64,000 nucleotides of DNA from positions 29,665,849 through 29,729,848 of the forward strand of contig OX388345.1 of the NCBI GenBank assembly GCA_947579665.1, read 5' to 3'. This document shows, one piece after another, positions 33,945-47,440 of the stretch. Both the position numbers and the translations under genes were made by a program. The notes below the pieces were generated by a model. That model had not been told where the DNA came from, did not search any database, and saw only the letters and a program-made list of their open reading frames with translations. Origin of the DNA: Sympetrum striolatum (lineage: Eukaryota; Arthropoda; Insecta; Odonata; Libellulidae). Position 1 is the stretch's first letter. The number at the start of each line of letters is the position of its first letter.

Positions 33945-36396
33945 ATAAATACGAATTTTTGGCAATAAGCTTGCTTTGACGTCTCTCTTAGTGTACAGTA
34001 TTCTTGCCTCTTTATAGTATGAATGTTTTACATTGAAGGATATGGTTGGTATCCAGAAAAAGAATTTTAGCTATTTTTTACTATACTGAAAATAGAAATG
34101 TATAGTATATTTAAAAAATTATTTACTTGAGCTCTAACATGATATTTTCCTTGAAGTTTATACATTGTTTCTCTTATTGAACTAAGAAATATATTAAGTG
34201 TATCTTTCCAAATAAAATATTAACCTACTTGTTTCCCAACGCATTCAATATGAGCCTGTCTCCTATCTAAATTCAGATATAATGGCGACTACAACAGACT
34301 AAAACTGTGAACGCCACTGTTACACTTAGATAAAGAAATAAAATTACGAAAAATCCTTTTCTTTTGTATGTTATTCGCAATTATAAGCAGAAAACAACAT
34401 TCGATGGCAAAAATCAGAACTTTTACTGAGTTTTTTGTAATATAATGAATGTCTAGAACCTCTTTGAATCTAGAAATCTGCCAAGGGGGTGATTCAAGAC
34501 AATTTCCTTATTAACTCATCTCCCGTTTACTTGACAGTGGAGGCAGAGAGACTTCACTATCAGATTATAATGCATTTTCCTTGTTGCATCGCAAGTAAGT
34601 TATTACCACTACAAAACTATCAAGAGAAGGCGATCGCTCCTTCACAACCCCTCTCCTAGATCCACCAATGGTTTGGATATTGTAATACACAATTGTTTAA
34701 TCCCGAAAAAATAAGGCAGGACGTTGTGATCTCCATTTTCTCGTTTTTTGTTGCAAAAATAAAAGATTAAATTACTTCAAACCTCGGTCAAGTGTATAAA
34801 TAGAGAGAAACCATTTCAATGAATTTAAAATTATGAAGAGGATTAAAAGGTTTTGAAAGCAACTGCTTTCCTAGTTATCTATCTCTACAATACTCTATGA
34901 AACTAGATACATAAAGATTAAACCAAGCATGAGCTATTCGTAGGTACTAGAATTTCTTCATCATGCATTTTGTACGAAATTGGCATTAGATATCTTTATA
35001 ATATTATCAAGAAACGAATTTAAATTGCAGCAAATAAATGGAAAACCAAGTTTTGATCGGCGTCGACATTTTTGATACGTAAAATGAGACTGAAGGCTCC
35101 ACCACTGACAGCCATTAAGAAAGTCAATGTTGCCGCAAGATGCCCACGCAGGAGAGGATAGTGCATCAAAGTGCACTTTTAATAACAAGGAGGGAAGGAA
35201 ATGTCTGATGGACTAAATGGACATCGCAACAGCGGAAGTATTGCAATTGGATTTGTGGGCTGAGAAAGAGGAGGGCGTATCCAAACTCGGCCTTGAGTTG
35301 GTCTAATAGCTGTCCTACATCCTGCACTCAGTTATAGTTACGCCTCTGCTGGGTGTAATATGTGGCAGTAGAAACGCTTGAAGCATTTGTGGAAAACGAT
35401 TTCATCTATGCTTTCAAACTTCTCCTCGGATATTGTTTCCCTTAGAGCGTTTTATAAGTGATCTAGGACCCAATATCATAGACTGGAAACACCATCGTCG
35501 ACTATTGTAATAGTTAGATTTCTATGAACACTTCATTTTTAACAATATCACCGTCCAAACATTATTAAATCAACCCTACGGGATTCACGAATATTAACTG
35601 TTGCGGGAACGTTAAGAAAATTGATAATTTACAAAACAGTTATGTAATACATCATCAAATCTGAAGATAACTGATCTTATAAAAATGCCTGCCACAGTTG
35701 ATTTCATAAGGATCCTTTCATTGTCAGGTACTACGCGTATCACCTTTTATATCTTCATTGTACATTCGTCGAGATGATAAAAATAACTTAATTATAAAAT
35801 AGCAATTTCGACTGAATGCCTTCTCGGAATGAATATCCGGAAAGAAAATAAAACTGATTTATAATTAACATATTTAAAAGGGAAGCTCTGATTAAGAAAA
35901 GACCATAAGTTTTTACTTCAAATTCTCTTTCTCCTTATTTTATAATTTTAATGAGAGATGGTTTGGAGCAATAAAGTGAAAAAAGTAACAAATCGATTTA
36001 TAACAGAGAGGAAAGGAATTTTAAGAAAAACATGGAATATGACGTAACAGAAAATTCATAATGAGTAAGAAACCTTAAGTTATTAGATGATATTAAGAAT
36101 GGGTAAATTTATTAAAATCAAAGAACAGTGATTTTTGAGGACGTTTACAGCAAATATGCTAACCATAAGGTAAATAGCTAGATTATGATATTGTTGGGCT
36201 GTTTTCAGCATGAGTGATGAATTACACTAAGGATAATCCACTGAAGATGCTAAGAAAAAGTGCCACTACCCATCAATTCATCTTCCCTTTGAGCCGAATA
36301 AATTAACAGTCATTCAAACACCTATTAAATTAAGAGCACGGTATTACACCCTTTACTTGAAGAGAGTAACATATGAAATATTATTTAATGATGTAT
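33945..36396. other. No gene seen
   Basis: AT-rich, apart from 35090-35400, which is GC-richer and carries a short hairpin GTGCATCAAAGTGCAC (35162). The 75-codon minus frame at 34961-35188 is unrecognised. Confidence 0.4.
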
Positions 36397-36433
<37 letters not shown>

Positions 36434-36560
36434 CGGCTTTATTCGGGCGAGATTGAGACTAAAAGTCTCCTCTTCCATCTAACCCATTATATTATTACGA
36501 GGTGTAATGTATAGAGAGCTAAATACTATAAAAGTGAAGGGTAGACAAATATTAAATATG
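36397..36560 (-). mobile_element. LINE family B 3' end, copy 3, with (AAT)n tail
   Basis: An (AAT)n run (36397-36431) is the tail of a minus-oriented element. It is followed by AAACGGCTTTATTCGGGCGA, GATTGAGACTAAAAGTCTCC and TCTTCCATCTAACCCATTAT. In sense this is TTAGATGGAAGAGGAGACTT then TTAGTCTCAATCTCGCCCG and AATAAAG, the same design as 4060-4130. Confidence 0.75.
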
Positions 36561-39371
36561 TAAAAAATAAGAAGTCCTGAGTTCATCCTTAAAGAAACAA
36601 AGAAATAGAGGTCATTCCGAAGTAAACTCAGAATTAGCAAATCGCAGTTCTGATGCCTTTTTCACCTCGTAGCCATGATTTGTGGAATCGCAAATGGGTT
36701 TCTCCTCTCACACGAGCACTCCACTTAGCTTCCAAACAATACGTCACTAGGATTACTTTTCCGCGAGTTTGAAGGTCACTCCTCGACAGTTCGAGAGAGC
36801 ATTAAAAAAGGGAAATGCGAATGTATCTGAATCGAGCCATGGGAGGAAAAGTGGAGCTGCGAGAGAGAAATGGAATTGGGAATTGCAGGGGAGAAGGGCG
36901 GATTACTTGAATATGAGAGGGAAAGAGGAGGCCAAATAAGGAAAAATCGATTCCTCCATCGATAGGGGAAGATATGGGCCGGAAGGAAGGGCGTCGAATT
37001 GACGAATTGCGGAGGAGAATGAGTCACGGTTATCTACGCGCACGGCCACTCCCGTCACGACGTTTTCATCCCATTCCCAGACAAACCAATCTAGGAGCCT
37101 TTTTCGCTCGTAAGACTCCGACAATATTTCAAACCCTTTCCATTCATCTTTCGCTTTTGACAGAACCTTGCATCTTTAAGTCTTTTCCCTTTATTTTCCA
37201 ATCTACGTGCTACATCTTCTTCCTTCGGGTGGCGCTGCACCGCTTAAAAACCGGCTTTCCCTCGGTCTTTACTTCACGAAATTTTTACGTTCCCCTCCTT
37301 TGCGATTTTGTTCTATTATTCCTCCATCCAAATAATAACCCTCTCTAATCGACTATAATTCCTTTTATGTTTTCATATAGTTTCATTCATAGTACATAGT
37401 TTCATGTATTCTCCTTTAGCAGAGGGGAACTTACTCTTTACTTAAACAATTTGAGAAGGAACTAAATAATTTCGTACATACCTGGATTCCGAAAGACTCG
37501 GAACTTTAAGATCGATTTCCAATACTAATATTTGATTTCAATGTAAGTAATGAGTGAATACTGAATACGGATAATGACTTAAATAATAAGTGGTGTAAAA
37601 TGGTCTACATTTGGAAAGTAAGATACATTATTTATTTTGAAAATAAATATGAAGTAATTTCTTTTTACGAGGATAGAAAATGTATAACTGTAACAAAGCG
37701 CATTTTAAAATAAAATCAGCTTGTTTTATTATTTTATCTTCAAATTTATTGAATTGATAAGAGTTTGGCATGCAATAGCTGCGTCATTAGGATTCTATTC
37801 ACAAGGTGTATGAACGCTATCAATTTTGGTATAAATGTTAATATCCTTTGTTTTTAAGCTTTAATTATTGGGTCTCTGTAAACTTGTAGCTTGCAATCAG
37901 AATTCTAAAGAGTACAATGTATGTAAATAAAAAAGAAAAGAATACCGTATTCATACTAAAGTTCTTATCTCTAAGCATCATAAGTCCTTGATATATCTTT
38001 TCAAATAGCCTTCTTTTCAAAGAAATTACGAATATATCCTTGGAAGGAACACAATTGAAAAGGGTTATTTATAGGGCATATGAAGTTTAGAGATAAGTAC
38101 GTTGTTGGAGATTCATAGGTAAAAGACTTTGTTCGGCGAAATTGAGAAAGGAAATTCCCATGTTCCATTTAAATGATACAGGTCGTAAAGGGTAAATATA
38201 TTAAGATAAAAGAAAAGATAAAATAAACATACTTGAGTTCAGATGATATAACAATCAGAATTGATCAGCTGTAAGGGGTTTCAAAGAACAGTGGAGTACT
38301 AGACATGATTGGGGAAACTTATTCTTCGAGAGGCCGCATGTAACATTCGACCTCACAATATTCCAAACATGCATTTGAAATCATCAGACCTCACTTGAGC
38401 GACATATCACCTACGTTAAAAAAAGTAAAATTCATGAAAACGCTAAGTAAACCTTGGTGGAATTATTCCATTTTTTTCACTTGAAATAATCAGCAAAATT
38501 AGTATATCAAATTATTTGAATGAGTGTATTTGCTTCTGGAAGTGAATTAAAGGTCAAATTGAACCACTGAAATGTCCGCATTTGACCCATCTATTACAGT
38601 AGGTACTCATAGGATATATACGAAAGAAAAAAGCAAAGTGGATAAACGAGGATTTCAGAGCAGATGAAAGAGATCCGAAATGAGAGAGCAAATGGTGAAA
38701 TGGAAAGATAAACTGATCAATAAAGAAGGAAAAAGGGAAACGAGCAAATTATGAAGGAGACAAAACATAAAGAGACAACGGGCGTAAATTATACTCACTC
38801 AACAAGCTTGAATAGTCGACCTTTTGTAAACGAGTCACATTTTCAATTTTACAGGAAATTTAATTCATCAATCCAAATTTACAATTGATGTTGGATTCAT
38901 TCGCGTCCGAATTTTATGGTAGATTATTCAGTTTTGTACAATACACTGAAAGTCCGTAAAAAATTTAATTACTAGGAAAATCGTTCACGAGGAATCAATC
39001 GGTGACCTTCAAAAATTGGATATTTAATTAGTGATCGGATGTATTCCGTTCGAATTGATCGAAAAACATGGGAAGGTCAAATTTAATCATATGTTGATTT
39101 AGTTTCAGAAATTCTAATTAAGTATTGAATTTAAAACTGAGCTTGTTAGTTGAATTGATATGTATTAATAGGGAGCGACTGTAATCGAAAAGGATTGACC
39201 GTACTTCGTCGAAAGCCTTCGATCATTTAATCGGACGAGTTTTTATTTATTGTATATATTACTCGGTTGAACGTATTTGCTCTAAAAATACCCTGTTTTA
39301 ATCTTTAAGTGATTATTGAGTCGAAGTTTCGAAAATTTAAGATTCGAAAAGAATAGTCAAGGTCGTGCTAT
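36561..39371. other. No gene seen; GC-richer patch 36650-37280
   Basis: Open frames of 83, 73 and 124 codons overlap on both strands at 36776-37348. None is recognisable, and they reflect low stop density in a GC-richer patch. The rest is AT-rich. Confidence 0.35.
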
Positions 39372-39535
39372 TTAGAGGTTTAATTATCCATTAGCTATTT
39401 TGTCGGCGTTTTTCTTCTCATTCCCCAGTATTCCGAGAAAAAAAGACAGGTCACCGCACTTTTTGAGAGCGTAGTACCGGGAAATGAGAAGAGGAACGCC
39501 GACAAAAACGGCTATTGGAGATTTTGAACCTCTAA
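39372..39535. mobile_element. Hairpin MITE, copy 1
   Basis: Left TTAGAGGTTTAATTATCCAT, TAGCTATTTTGTCGGCGT and TTCTTCTCATTCCCC face right GGGAAATGAGAAGAGGAACG, CCGACAAAAACGGCTATTGG and AACCTCTAA. Arms are about 60-70 bp around a loop of roughly 40 bp. The right end plus CTTAATAGCCGTGTC is repeated at 56.6 kb (inverted) and 47.4 kb. Confidence 0.85.
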
Positions 39536-40131
39536 TTCCTTAATAGCCGTGTCCCAACTTTCCTTTCTTTACACTTGCGCTATTTGCTAAAATTATTTTT
39601 TCCAAAATAATGTAATATATTTTGTACAAAAAAATAAACTGTGTACATCGAGGAAACTAAACTACTATTAAATGTTTTAATAATCATGCGCAGAGGAAAT
39701 ATAAATTTGAGAGAAATATTAAATGGGTCTACCTTTGTAAATAGAAAAGTCTTGACCCCGAATTCATGCATGGACAAATTACACTCGTAATCAAGGAGGA
39801 AATAAAAACGACACACATGTTATTTACAACAATAATGGGTATTGAATTTAAACTTCTATGGGTTAATCGGAGAATAATATGATTTGGAAAAAATTTCAAA
39901 AAGGTGATAACAAATAAAAATCATTGACATTTATCGGCAAAATAAAAATGAATAAAATCTCACTTGAGGGCCTAATGATACGATCAGTGGCAGTAGCAGA
40001 TGGAAAGAAAATTCCCATTTAGAAAGTACTAACGACATCGAATCAACAGTTTAATTGGAAACAATTGCGCTAACTCACTCTCACTCCGCACAGTCTCATT
40101 GGATGTAATCTTCATGAAAATATTCAGCGTG
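39536..40131. other. No gene seen
   Basis: AT-rich. The 78-codon minus frame at 39580-39816 is unsupported. Confidence 0.4.
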
Positions 40132-40158
40132 ACTCACCTGAAAAAAGAAGAAGATTTA
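40132..40158 (-). promoter_or_regulatory. Candidate recursive splice site (ratchet point)
   Basis: On the minus strand a pyrimidine tract TCTTCTTCTTTTTTCAG is joined directly to the donor GTGAGT. A perfect acceptor next to a perfect donor with no exon between is the signature of recursive splice sites in long insect introns. If real, the region is intronic on the minus strand. A single acceptor or donor, or chance, is the alternative. Confidence 0.4.
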
Positions 40159-40159
40159 T

Positions 40160-43100
40160 TTAATAAACAAATAGCATGAAATTTATGTAAGATATAATGC
40201 AATAAAACAATTATTTTAGTATTTAGATAAAACTCATAAGCTCTAAACAAATATTTGCATATTGTAGCTTAAACCCTATGTATACCTATGAATAAATATA
40301 ACTGAATAATCAACTACAAATGATACCGTAATCTACGTTATGATTAATTAATTCCTAAAATTAATTGATCCCATAAAAATATTTCATTCTAAATATGAAT
40401 ATTAATTTCCTATCTCTCCGAAGTAGCTCGGCCACGATCGCCTGCAGGCTTTTGGGTAGTTAACAAGCAATGCAGTGTTGAATTGCCTCCTGCCTAAATT
40501 TCAGGCGCCCTCCTACCTCATATGATGCAAGTTCCTGTCTGAAACTACAGAGAGCAATATTGGCTGCAATCCAATATTTGACCGCAGATAATACACCTCG
40601 GTATACATTCAAAAGTTTTAACTCCTCGAAAACATCGCATTTAATTCTATTAGTTAAATAACATCTAAATGGGGTGTAATAAATCTCACATTTTAGGGAT
40701 GATTCCACCAAATATTCCTTCCGTTTGACTTAAAACAAGCTAAGAATAGGCAGGATAGAGAAAACTCTGGTAATAATGAGTATGAGAATTTCGGTCGTAG
40801 ATTTAATTCCCCCTTATTTATGACAAAAGTAAGGGTACGTGAGAAATCGATAGCAGAATACAAAAACAAAATCAAAGTAGATATCATTCCTTAGCAAATA
40901 CTTCCAGAACCTTCTCAATTTTCTCTCAGTTAATAATTGACTAATGCACTGATAGTGAAGGACTGTATCTCAAAAAACGATATACTGTAACGATTGCCAC
41001 TGAAAACATAGTGCAGAAGTAATAGATAAGTGAGTGTTAGGCGATTCACTCTCACCTAATTTCAGGAACTCTTTCAGTCAAATCGGATTCCTTCCACGTG
41101 AAACGTCTTTCCTTTGATCTTCCACTTCAATATTCCATTAGCTCTCCAATCTTTGATGGAAAAGGTGGGGACGACGCCTCGTCTCGGATTCCGTCAATTT
41201 TGAAATCGTGTATAGACTGAGAGATCCCAATCATAACCAATTGCTGTTTCTAGCGTAATCCGAGAGAAAATATCTCTCTCAAAGAATTTAAATCTTCATA
41301 AGACCTTCAGATCAGTTGGAATCAACATTTCCTCACTTAGCATCTCTAAATTTTTGATCCTCCAGTTTTTTTATTAATCACTCGTTAAAATATTTGGTGG
41401 AAATTGTTTTACAGGTAAACGATTAAAAACAAAAATCAGTGATGTATATTATTTACTCTTCATTATATAACTCGTTATGTATCCATCCCATAATCATTCT
41501 GCAGTCATACATTCTATATTATATTTAAAAGCTATATCCTACATTTACAATTAATTTCATTGCTTAATTTATTATTTATATTTTTAATTCTTCTCGGTAT
41601 GCTATCTGATTAATGTGAAAATGTCAATATGAAAACGCTTCAAATACGCAGAGAAATAACACCCACAAAATCCTCCGGTTAACCGCAATCGATAATTACG
41701 ACAAGTTTTCAATCAACGCACTAAGTATAAATCTGAACCTGACATAATGTTTTAGTTTTATCTTCTTCAATTTTAAATTGCATAACAAATAGCTGTATTT
41801 ACATGTCTGTTTCAATTCACAATTTAAATATTTATTCGTTCAACAAATGGAAAAGTTTGATGTTATTCAATAAAAAATGGTAAATACTCCCATGTATGGA
41901 AATTAAAGCGGTGGAATGTGTAATCAAAATATTTGGGAAGCAGAAATTTCGATTAACGCAAATTTTGTAGAACGCTCCTGATTTAACGTGTTGAACGATT
42001 TCCACAATTCTTAAAGAGGAAAATAATCGTGTTAAGTGAGCTCTACTTAAGTCTCCATCCTTCTCATTGAGTCTCATTTCTTCTTTATAGCCTCTAGCAG
42101 CTACTGGTGGAGGTTTTCAAGTTATAACTAGGATTTAAGCTGAATACTTTACAGACAAGACAAAAAACATAAATCATAATTAATACGGAATATCGGTGCG
42201 CGTTTCCAAGATGAATTATCACGTGAAATGGGAATCTTTGGGTGATAGACAATCGAATAATAGGCTCAACGCAATCGGAGTCATAAGATATTTGAAAGTA
42301 GTATATACAAAATATTTTTAATATGTTCTGGAAGCACTGGATGTTAAAAGGGATGCATTGAGATATTGCGAGGAGAATCAAGGAAAAAGATACAAGGACT
42401 AATCGTTTCATGGTTTCAGGTTTTTAGATGAGATACGAGACAATCGCAGTCTAAGTAAACGCAAGCGATGATCTAATAAGAGGAAATATTAGCCAAATAA
42501 GAGAATTTGTTGATTAAACGATGGTAATACTGTTCAATTGCCTTGAAATCTAATTTCACTTAAATTCAAGTCAAAAATCGATAAAGTGGTTTTCCGCTGC
42601 AATATGGCCTCTATATCGGGTGGAAGTGACAGAAAATCGATGTTTTAAATAAACCCTCCTTAACCTGTGAAATATCCTTCTTTATTAAAAAACATGACTG
42701 TCAATCAAGCAACAACTTCATATTTCCTCGATTATTGCTTAATATTGACAGGTTACGAACGTTCACGTGTAGACCTTTTTCAAATATCTGTTAAACGTTT
42801 TCATTAATTTAATGAATTCCATGAATTTTCATTGAACATTAAAATGCGATACTTAATTTACACGGAGATTTTTCATTGTAAATCTACGTAAATATTATAA
42901 ATCATGCTTAAATTGAGATGAAGCTTTATTTTATACATCAAATATATTGGTTAGGCATAAAACAAGACCAATAAAACCATGACCTGGTTTGATTCGTCGG
43001 TAAAAACTCACATCAAATGACTACAAGAGTATTTTATTCGGCTATGTAGAATAACATATTTTCTTTTAATTTGAATAGTAAACACCTGAACGTCACAAAA

Positions 43101-46100
43101 AAGCCCCCTATGGAATATGGATGGATCGGCAATGTTCGCGGAGAGAACGCAATTTTTGCGATATGGATACTACATCAAGTGCAAACATGCGAAAATATAC
43201 ATTTAAAATCGTAAAATACGAAGAGAGATATGACTATGAAATCATTTAGTTGTTCATCCTCACAGATTCCTCTTTTCAGTTTGATGTCGCGTTTTTTTTA
43301 ACTAAATTCGAAGCTTTACCTTCTTCTGCATTTACCAAAATGGAAATACAAAGAAGAGTGTTACGAATGACACCACTGGTAAAATGGCCAGAAGAAAAGA
43401 ACCATTTTTCATTTCAAGGCTGCATGCATGTCCCATTCGATCGTATGAAAGAAAATCAATCCGCAGCTGGGTTCTGCCTATATTCAAATCGTGTTAATAT
43501 TAAAATATATTTTTAATACATCTAATCGAATAGAATATCTGTATTCAAAACATAGAAACTTTACCATGGAAAATTATTTTGAGGCAGACTTGTCACCTGA
43601 AAGTGTAGCGTGGATAGGGAATGATGGCAATTTCTTTCTTTTCATTCTTTTGCTTGGTAAAATTTTACCCTCATGTAGTTATTGCACTCCATAATTTGAT
43701 CGCGATGATTTTCAACGCTCAAATACCCTCATGCAGCGAGGAAAGAATGAAAAGGAATGATTCTCATTCGAATCCACGCAACCGAAATGCGACTAAACAC
43801 TCATCTACGCCTTTCAGCACTCAGGGGATCAGCGTATCCTCCCCAAGTGTCAATGTGCTCTCGTACTTCCATAAATATCCCCCTTTCGCCTTCGTTTTTA
43901 CAGTCAAGTCGTCAAATTTAAAGAAAGTCCTCGGTGGTTATTTATTTTCGAAACACAATATGGAAGTATACCCACGTTCTCTCGGCGGAGTGGGCATACA
44001 ATCGCCTTCGCCCTTCCAATCATTTCCCCCGTTGAAGAGAACTCTTCTTCTGGGAGCGGAGGGGTCGGGGGCAGGGGAAAGTAGGGGAGGGGAGCGAATT
44101 TAAAGGAGATGAGGGCATTTTGGAAAGTGAAGATAGGAAAAGTGTCATGGAAACAAAAACGTGAGAATCCCCGGGTGAGTGTCAACACTCTTCCGTCGAA
44201 GCCACGGAAACGTAAACTTGGGTTGTTCCACGGGATGTGTCTTCCGCGGGGAGAGTTATGGTTTAAAGGTGGAGCGTCAGGTGCGGTTGGCTGAGGGGAC
44301 TATGGGGTCACCTATGTATTTTGTTTTATGAAATGTCTCCCAGGGTTCTTCTTGCTGGTATTATATTCTAAAAAATTCATTCGTGATGTAAACTTTTTAC
44401 AGCAACTTGAAAACGGGAATAATTTGATGACTGGCTTAGCCGTTAACACAAACTCAATCTTTTGGGTAAAGAACCGGTAATTTGGGATATCTGATTCAAT
44501 CTTTCATAGGGTGTATGATAATGCATGGTATACTTTTAGAAAGTAAACTAAAGATAAAGAATTTATGTGAGACATCTATGCTCATAATTGTGTGCGACCT
44601 TTACTTTTAAAATTACATACCTTTTGTATATTTGAATCACTAATTTATACCTCTTTAATATAGAGAATATACCTATAGTTAGGATGGTTTACTGCATAAT
44701 TTCACATAGATTTTTCAAAATTTTACTTGATAAACTCTATCGAATATAGCTTGTAAGAAAATTCCTCTAAACGATTTTGTTAATTTGTTAATTGAAGTCC
44801 TACCAACAGACATCATTGACGATATGGAAGGACGAAATTGTTGCATATCTTCCTCAAGGGACCCAACCGTTTCCTCCCTATTTTTGCATAGAAACTATTA
44901 TAACAACAAAATAAATCTGATTATTATCCAAGCATAAAAGATCTTTACTGCAATAGATCAAGCATCGCATCGACATTAACAATATGTACGTGCAATTTAC
45001 ATTTCACGTCCTAAAATTTTAAAGTAAAAGAGCCTTATTCATTATTGTTAGTCTTGGATGGCGTTTCACCACCACTATTGTTAGTAAATATGCAAGTAAA
45101 TAACGGTCGTATACTATAGATTAATTCTATTTGCTCGGTAGAACTATTTCGTATCCGAAAGAGAATAAAAATATCCTGCACTAACTCCTCGACCACGTTA
45201 GAAACAATTACAAAATTTGAAACAAGCCGGTCGCAAAGAAAAAATGTCGCCCTTTTAGGCAAAAATGGGCCAATCTACAGTACCATTCACAAGGAAACTT
45301 TCGAAAAGTATAAAAATATATCGGAGGTGACTATTCGGTGCGACCTACTGAGTTCAGATGATCAACTTCAACAATTGAGAGGGACGAGCGACTATTCAAG
45401 CGCTGGGGTTCGTAAAGCACTCCAGACACACTTTATCTCAGACTTAGGGGAAATATATAAGCGATTCAAATCTTAAAAATTCGTTCTTCAAAACAAAACA
45501 AGATACAAAAAGCGACTTTCTGAAATTATGAAACGTAAGTAATCCTTTTAAGATTATGCTTGACCATAAAAAACTGAATTTTAAACGAAATTTTATATTC
45601 AGACTCTATTTTGCGTATTTATAAAAGGCGATAACAATACCCTAAACGTCTTTCTCTTAAGAGGTGTCTTTACGGAAAAAAAGTCCAACTTTCCCTCTCA
45701 AAAGGAGAAATTGAAGCGAGAACTTTTCCGCGCCGAACCTTTTCCTACGAGGAAAGAGTAAAGGAAGGGCCACACTTGGAATGCCATCAAATCTGGAGCT
45801 CAATGAGAAATGTACCATTTGCATAAGGAATCCCAGAGGAAGGGCCTACGGCAGGGATATGACGTCACTTCTCCTCGGAAATGGAGGTAATAATATGGGG
45901 TAGCAGATGGGAGCGGACGGGCATCTTTCCGGAAGAACGAGCGAGGATCTGCGCTTTATTCGAAAGAGACACCTAAGATGGACCCTTATTATTCCGCGAA
46001 GGGACGAAAGGGAGAGAAAGGGGATACTTATGAAAATCTGCGATTGGAAATTGTGTTTCCTTTTATTCAAAGGGATCGTGTTCTCATTGGGAAATATTTC

Positions 46101-46260
46101 ACCATTTCCAGCCTTGTGTCAAGTCGCTTTGGATGGTGCATTTGTGGAAACTATTTAGAACTGGTCATGTAGTACGCATGCTTAACACCAAATACACAGT
46201 TTACCTTGCATAGGTGCTGAACACTCGAGGGCAGGGATTTCTAACCGGGGATATTAGTAT
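40160..46260. other. Six kb without a recognisable gene
   Basis: AT-rich, with two GC-richer patches (43700-44300 and 45680-46150). The longest open frame in the window lies here (43621-44103, plus, 160 codons; MMAISFFSFFCLVKFYPHVV start). It has no domain I recognise and is overlapped by an open minus frame (43904-44188). Other frames at 40460-40711, 41832-42411 and 45035-45262 (minus) are likewise unassigned. Confidence 0.4.
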
Positions 46261-46335
46261 ATTAATAATAATCATCTTTATTTGGACGAGATTGACTAAA
46301 AGACTCTTCTTTCGTCCAACCCATCTTCATAGATT
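46261..46335 (-). mobile_element. LINE family B 3' end, copy 4
   Basis: ATTAATAATAATCATCTTTA, TTTGGACGAGATTGACTAAA and AGACTCTTCTTTCGTCCAAC give, in sense, GTTGGACGAAAGAAGAGTCT then TTTAGTCAATCTCGTCC, AAATAAAG and a TTA-type tail. Only the last 75 bp or so survive clearly. Confidence 0.7.
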
Positions 46336-47299
46336 GTAAAATAGTACAATTAAAGAGATACGTTTTGTTAGAGTTTACGTGAAGATTTCAGTCAAGGTTG
46401 ACTCTAAATATATATTATAATACCAGGCCTAAGTTTAGAAAATCAGTTTTCACATGTACATAATTCCAAGTTATGTAATTGATAGTAACAATTAGCCATT
46501 ATTATTATCGCACTGATATATTTTTAAATATTTTCATTCTACAAATAATTAAACATTTTTAAGCCTTACTTTTTCAGTCAGGTGTGAGAAATTCAATATT
46601 TTGCTACTTCACCACTTGTATTTCAGCACCTCAAAGAGAACAAATACCATAATAAGAAAGTCGTTCACTTACTTAATCTGGTTAATCATTTTCGTTGACT
46701 GCGGAAAATACGATATTTGAAACAGATATTCTTCATAATTTAAGTCAAAATATAACATTAGAAAAGGTCCTCAACTTACCAGGGAGTATACAAATAATCT
46801 CTAGATTTCACAAAAGGTAATTTAGGTAAATACGTGATTTATGGAATATTAAAACTTACAAGTGTACGTTACCCTCGATGAAATATTGGTTGCTTCAATA
46901 TAGCTCATGAGGACTGGAAAAAATAGAGATGAAAACAATATCTAAACTTAGCTAAGGTTTCTCTCATAGAAATCTATAGAAACTGAGAGGTGTCAGATGA
47001 CGGATACTATACATGGATACTTTATAGCGGAATAAAGCAAAACGCGTTATTAACATCACTCGTATTATTAATATAGATACGAATGGATTGAAGATACAAT
47101 CGGCCGTCAAATATGCAAATAATAAAGGAATATTTTTTTAGAGTTTTAAGTCGTCTTTGTCAACTTATATACATTAGTTGTCACTGACCTGAAAATTTTA
47201 TGAATGTCTGGCCTTCTTGGAATAACCTAATGTACACACAATATAAAATCTAAGTTCTCTGGCCGTACTTCGTGGAACGACAATTAGAAATGATAAAAA
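46336..47299. other. No gene seen
   Basis: AT-rich, no supported feature. Confidence 0.45.
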
Positions 47300-47440
47300 A
47301 ACACTTTGCAATTTCCTAATGATAGCATGTAGCTGAAACCGGTCGTCCATTAAAGTTTTATTTTGGAAATTACAAAGTGTTCATCTTCAGGGATAGAGGA
47401 CGTTTAAAACCTCTAATTCATTAACAGTCTTGTTTGAATT
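47300..47440 (+). repeat. Hairpin with hammerhead-like core, plus MITE end
   Basis: AACACTTTGCAATTTCC (47300-47316) faces GGAAATTACAAAGTGTT (47365-47381), 16 of 17 pairs. Inside, CTAATGA (47316-47322), an extra T, a stem AGC/GCT, GAA, then ACCGGT and C (47344) match the hammerhead layout with G5 changed to A. Bases 47404-47440 (AAACCTCTAATTCATTAACA) match the end of the MITE at 39.5 kb. Confidence 0.55.

Noticed and set aside
35660..35690. CTGAAGA near a TCTTA segment
   Set aside because: The pairing uses the core bases themselves and no GAAA follows.
36776..37348. Three overlapping frames of 73-124 codons
   Set aside because: Open on both strands over the same GC-richer DNA, no motif; explained by low stop density.
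40393..40445. Minus-strand TGGCCGAGCTACTTCGG resembling the start of a tRNA-Ser
   Set aside because: No B box or acceptor partner follows within tRNA distance, so no tRNA can be drawn.
43621..44103. Longest open frame of the window (160 codons, plus)
   Set aside because: No domain or family recognised, overlapped by an open minus frame, and located in a GC-richer patch where stop codons are rarer.
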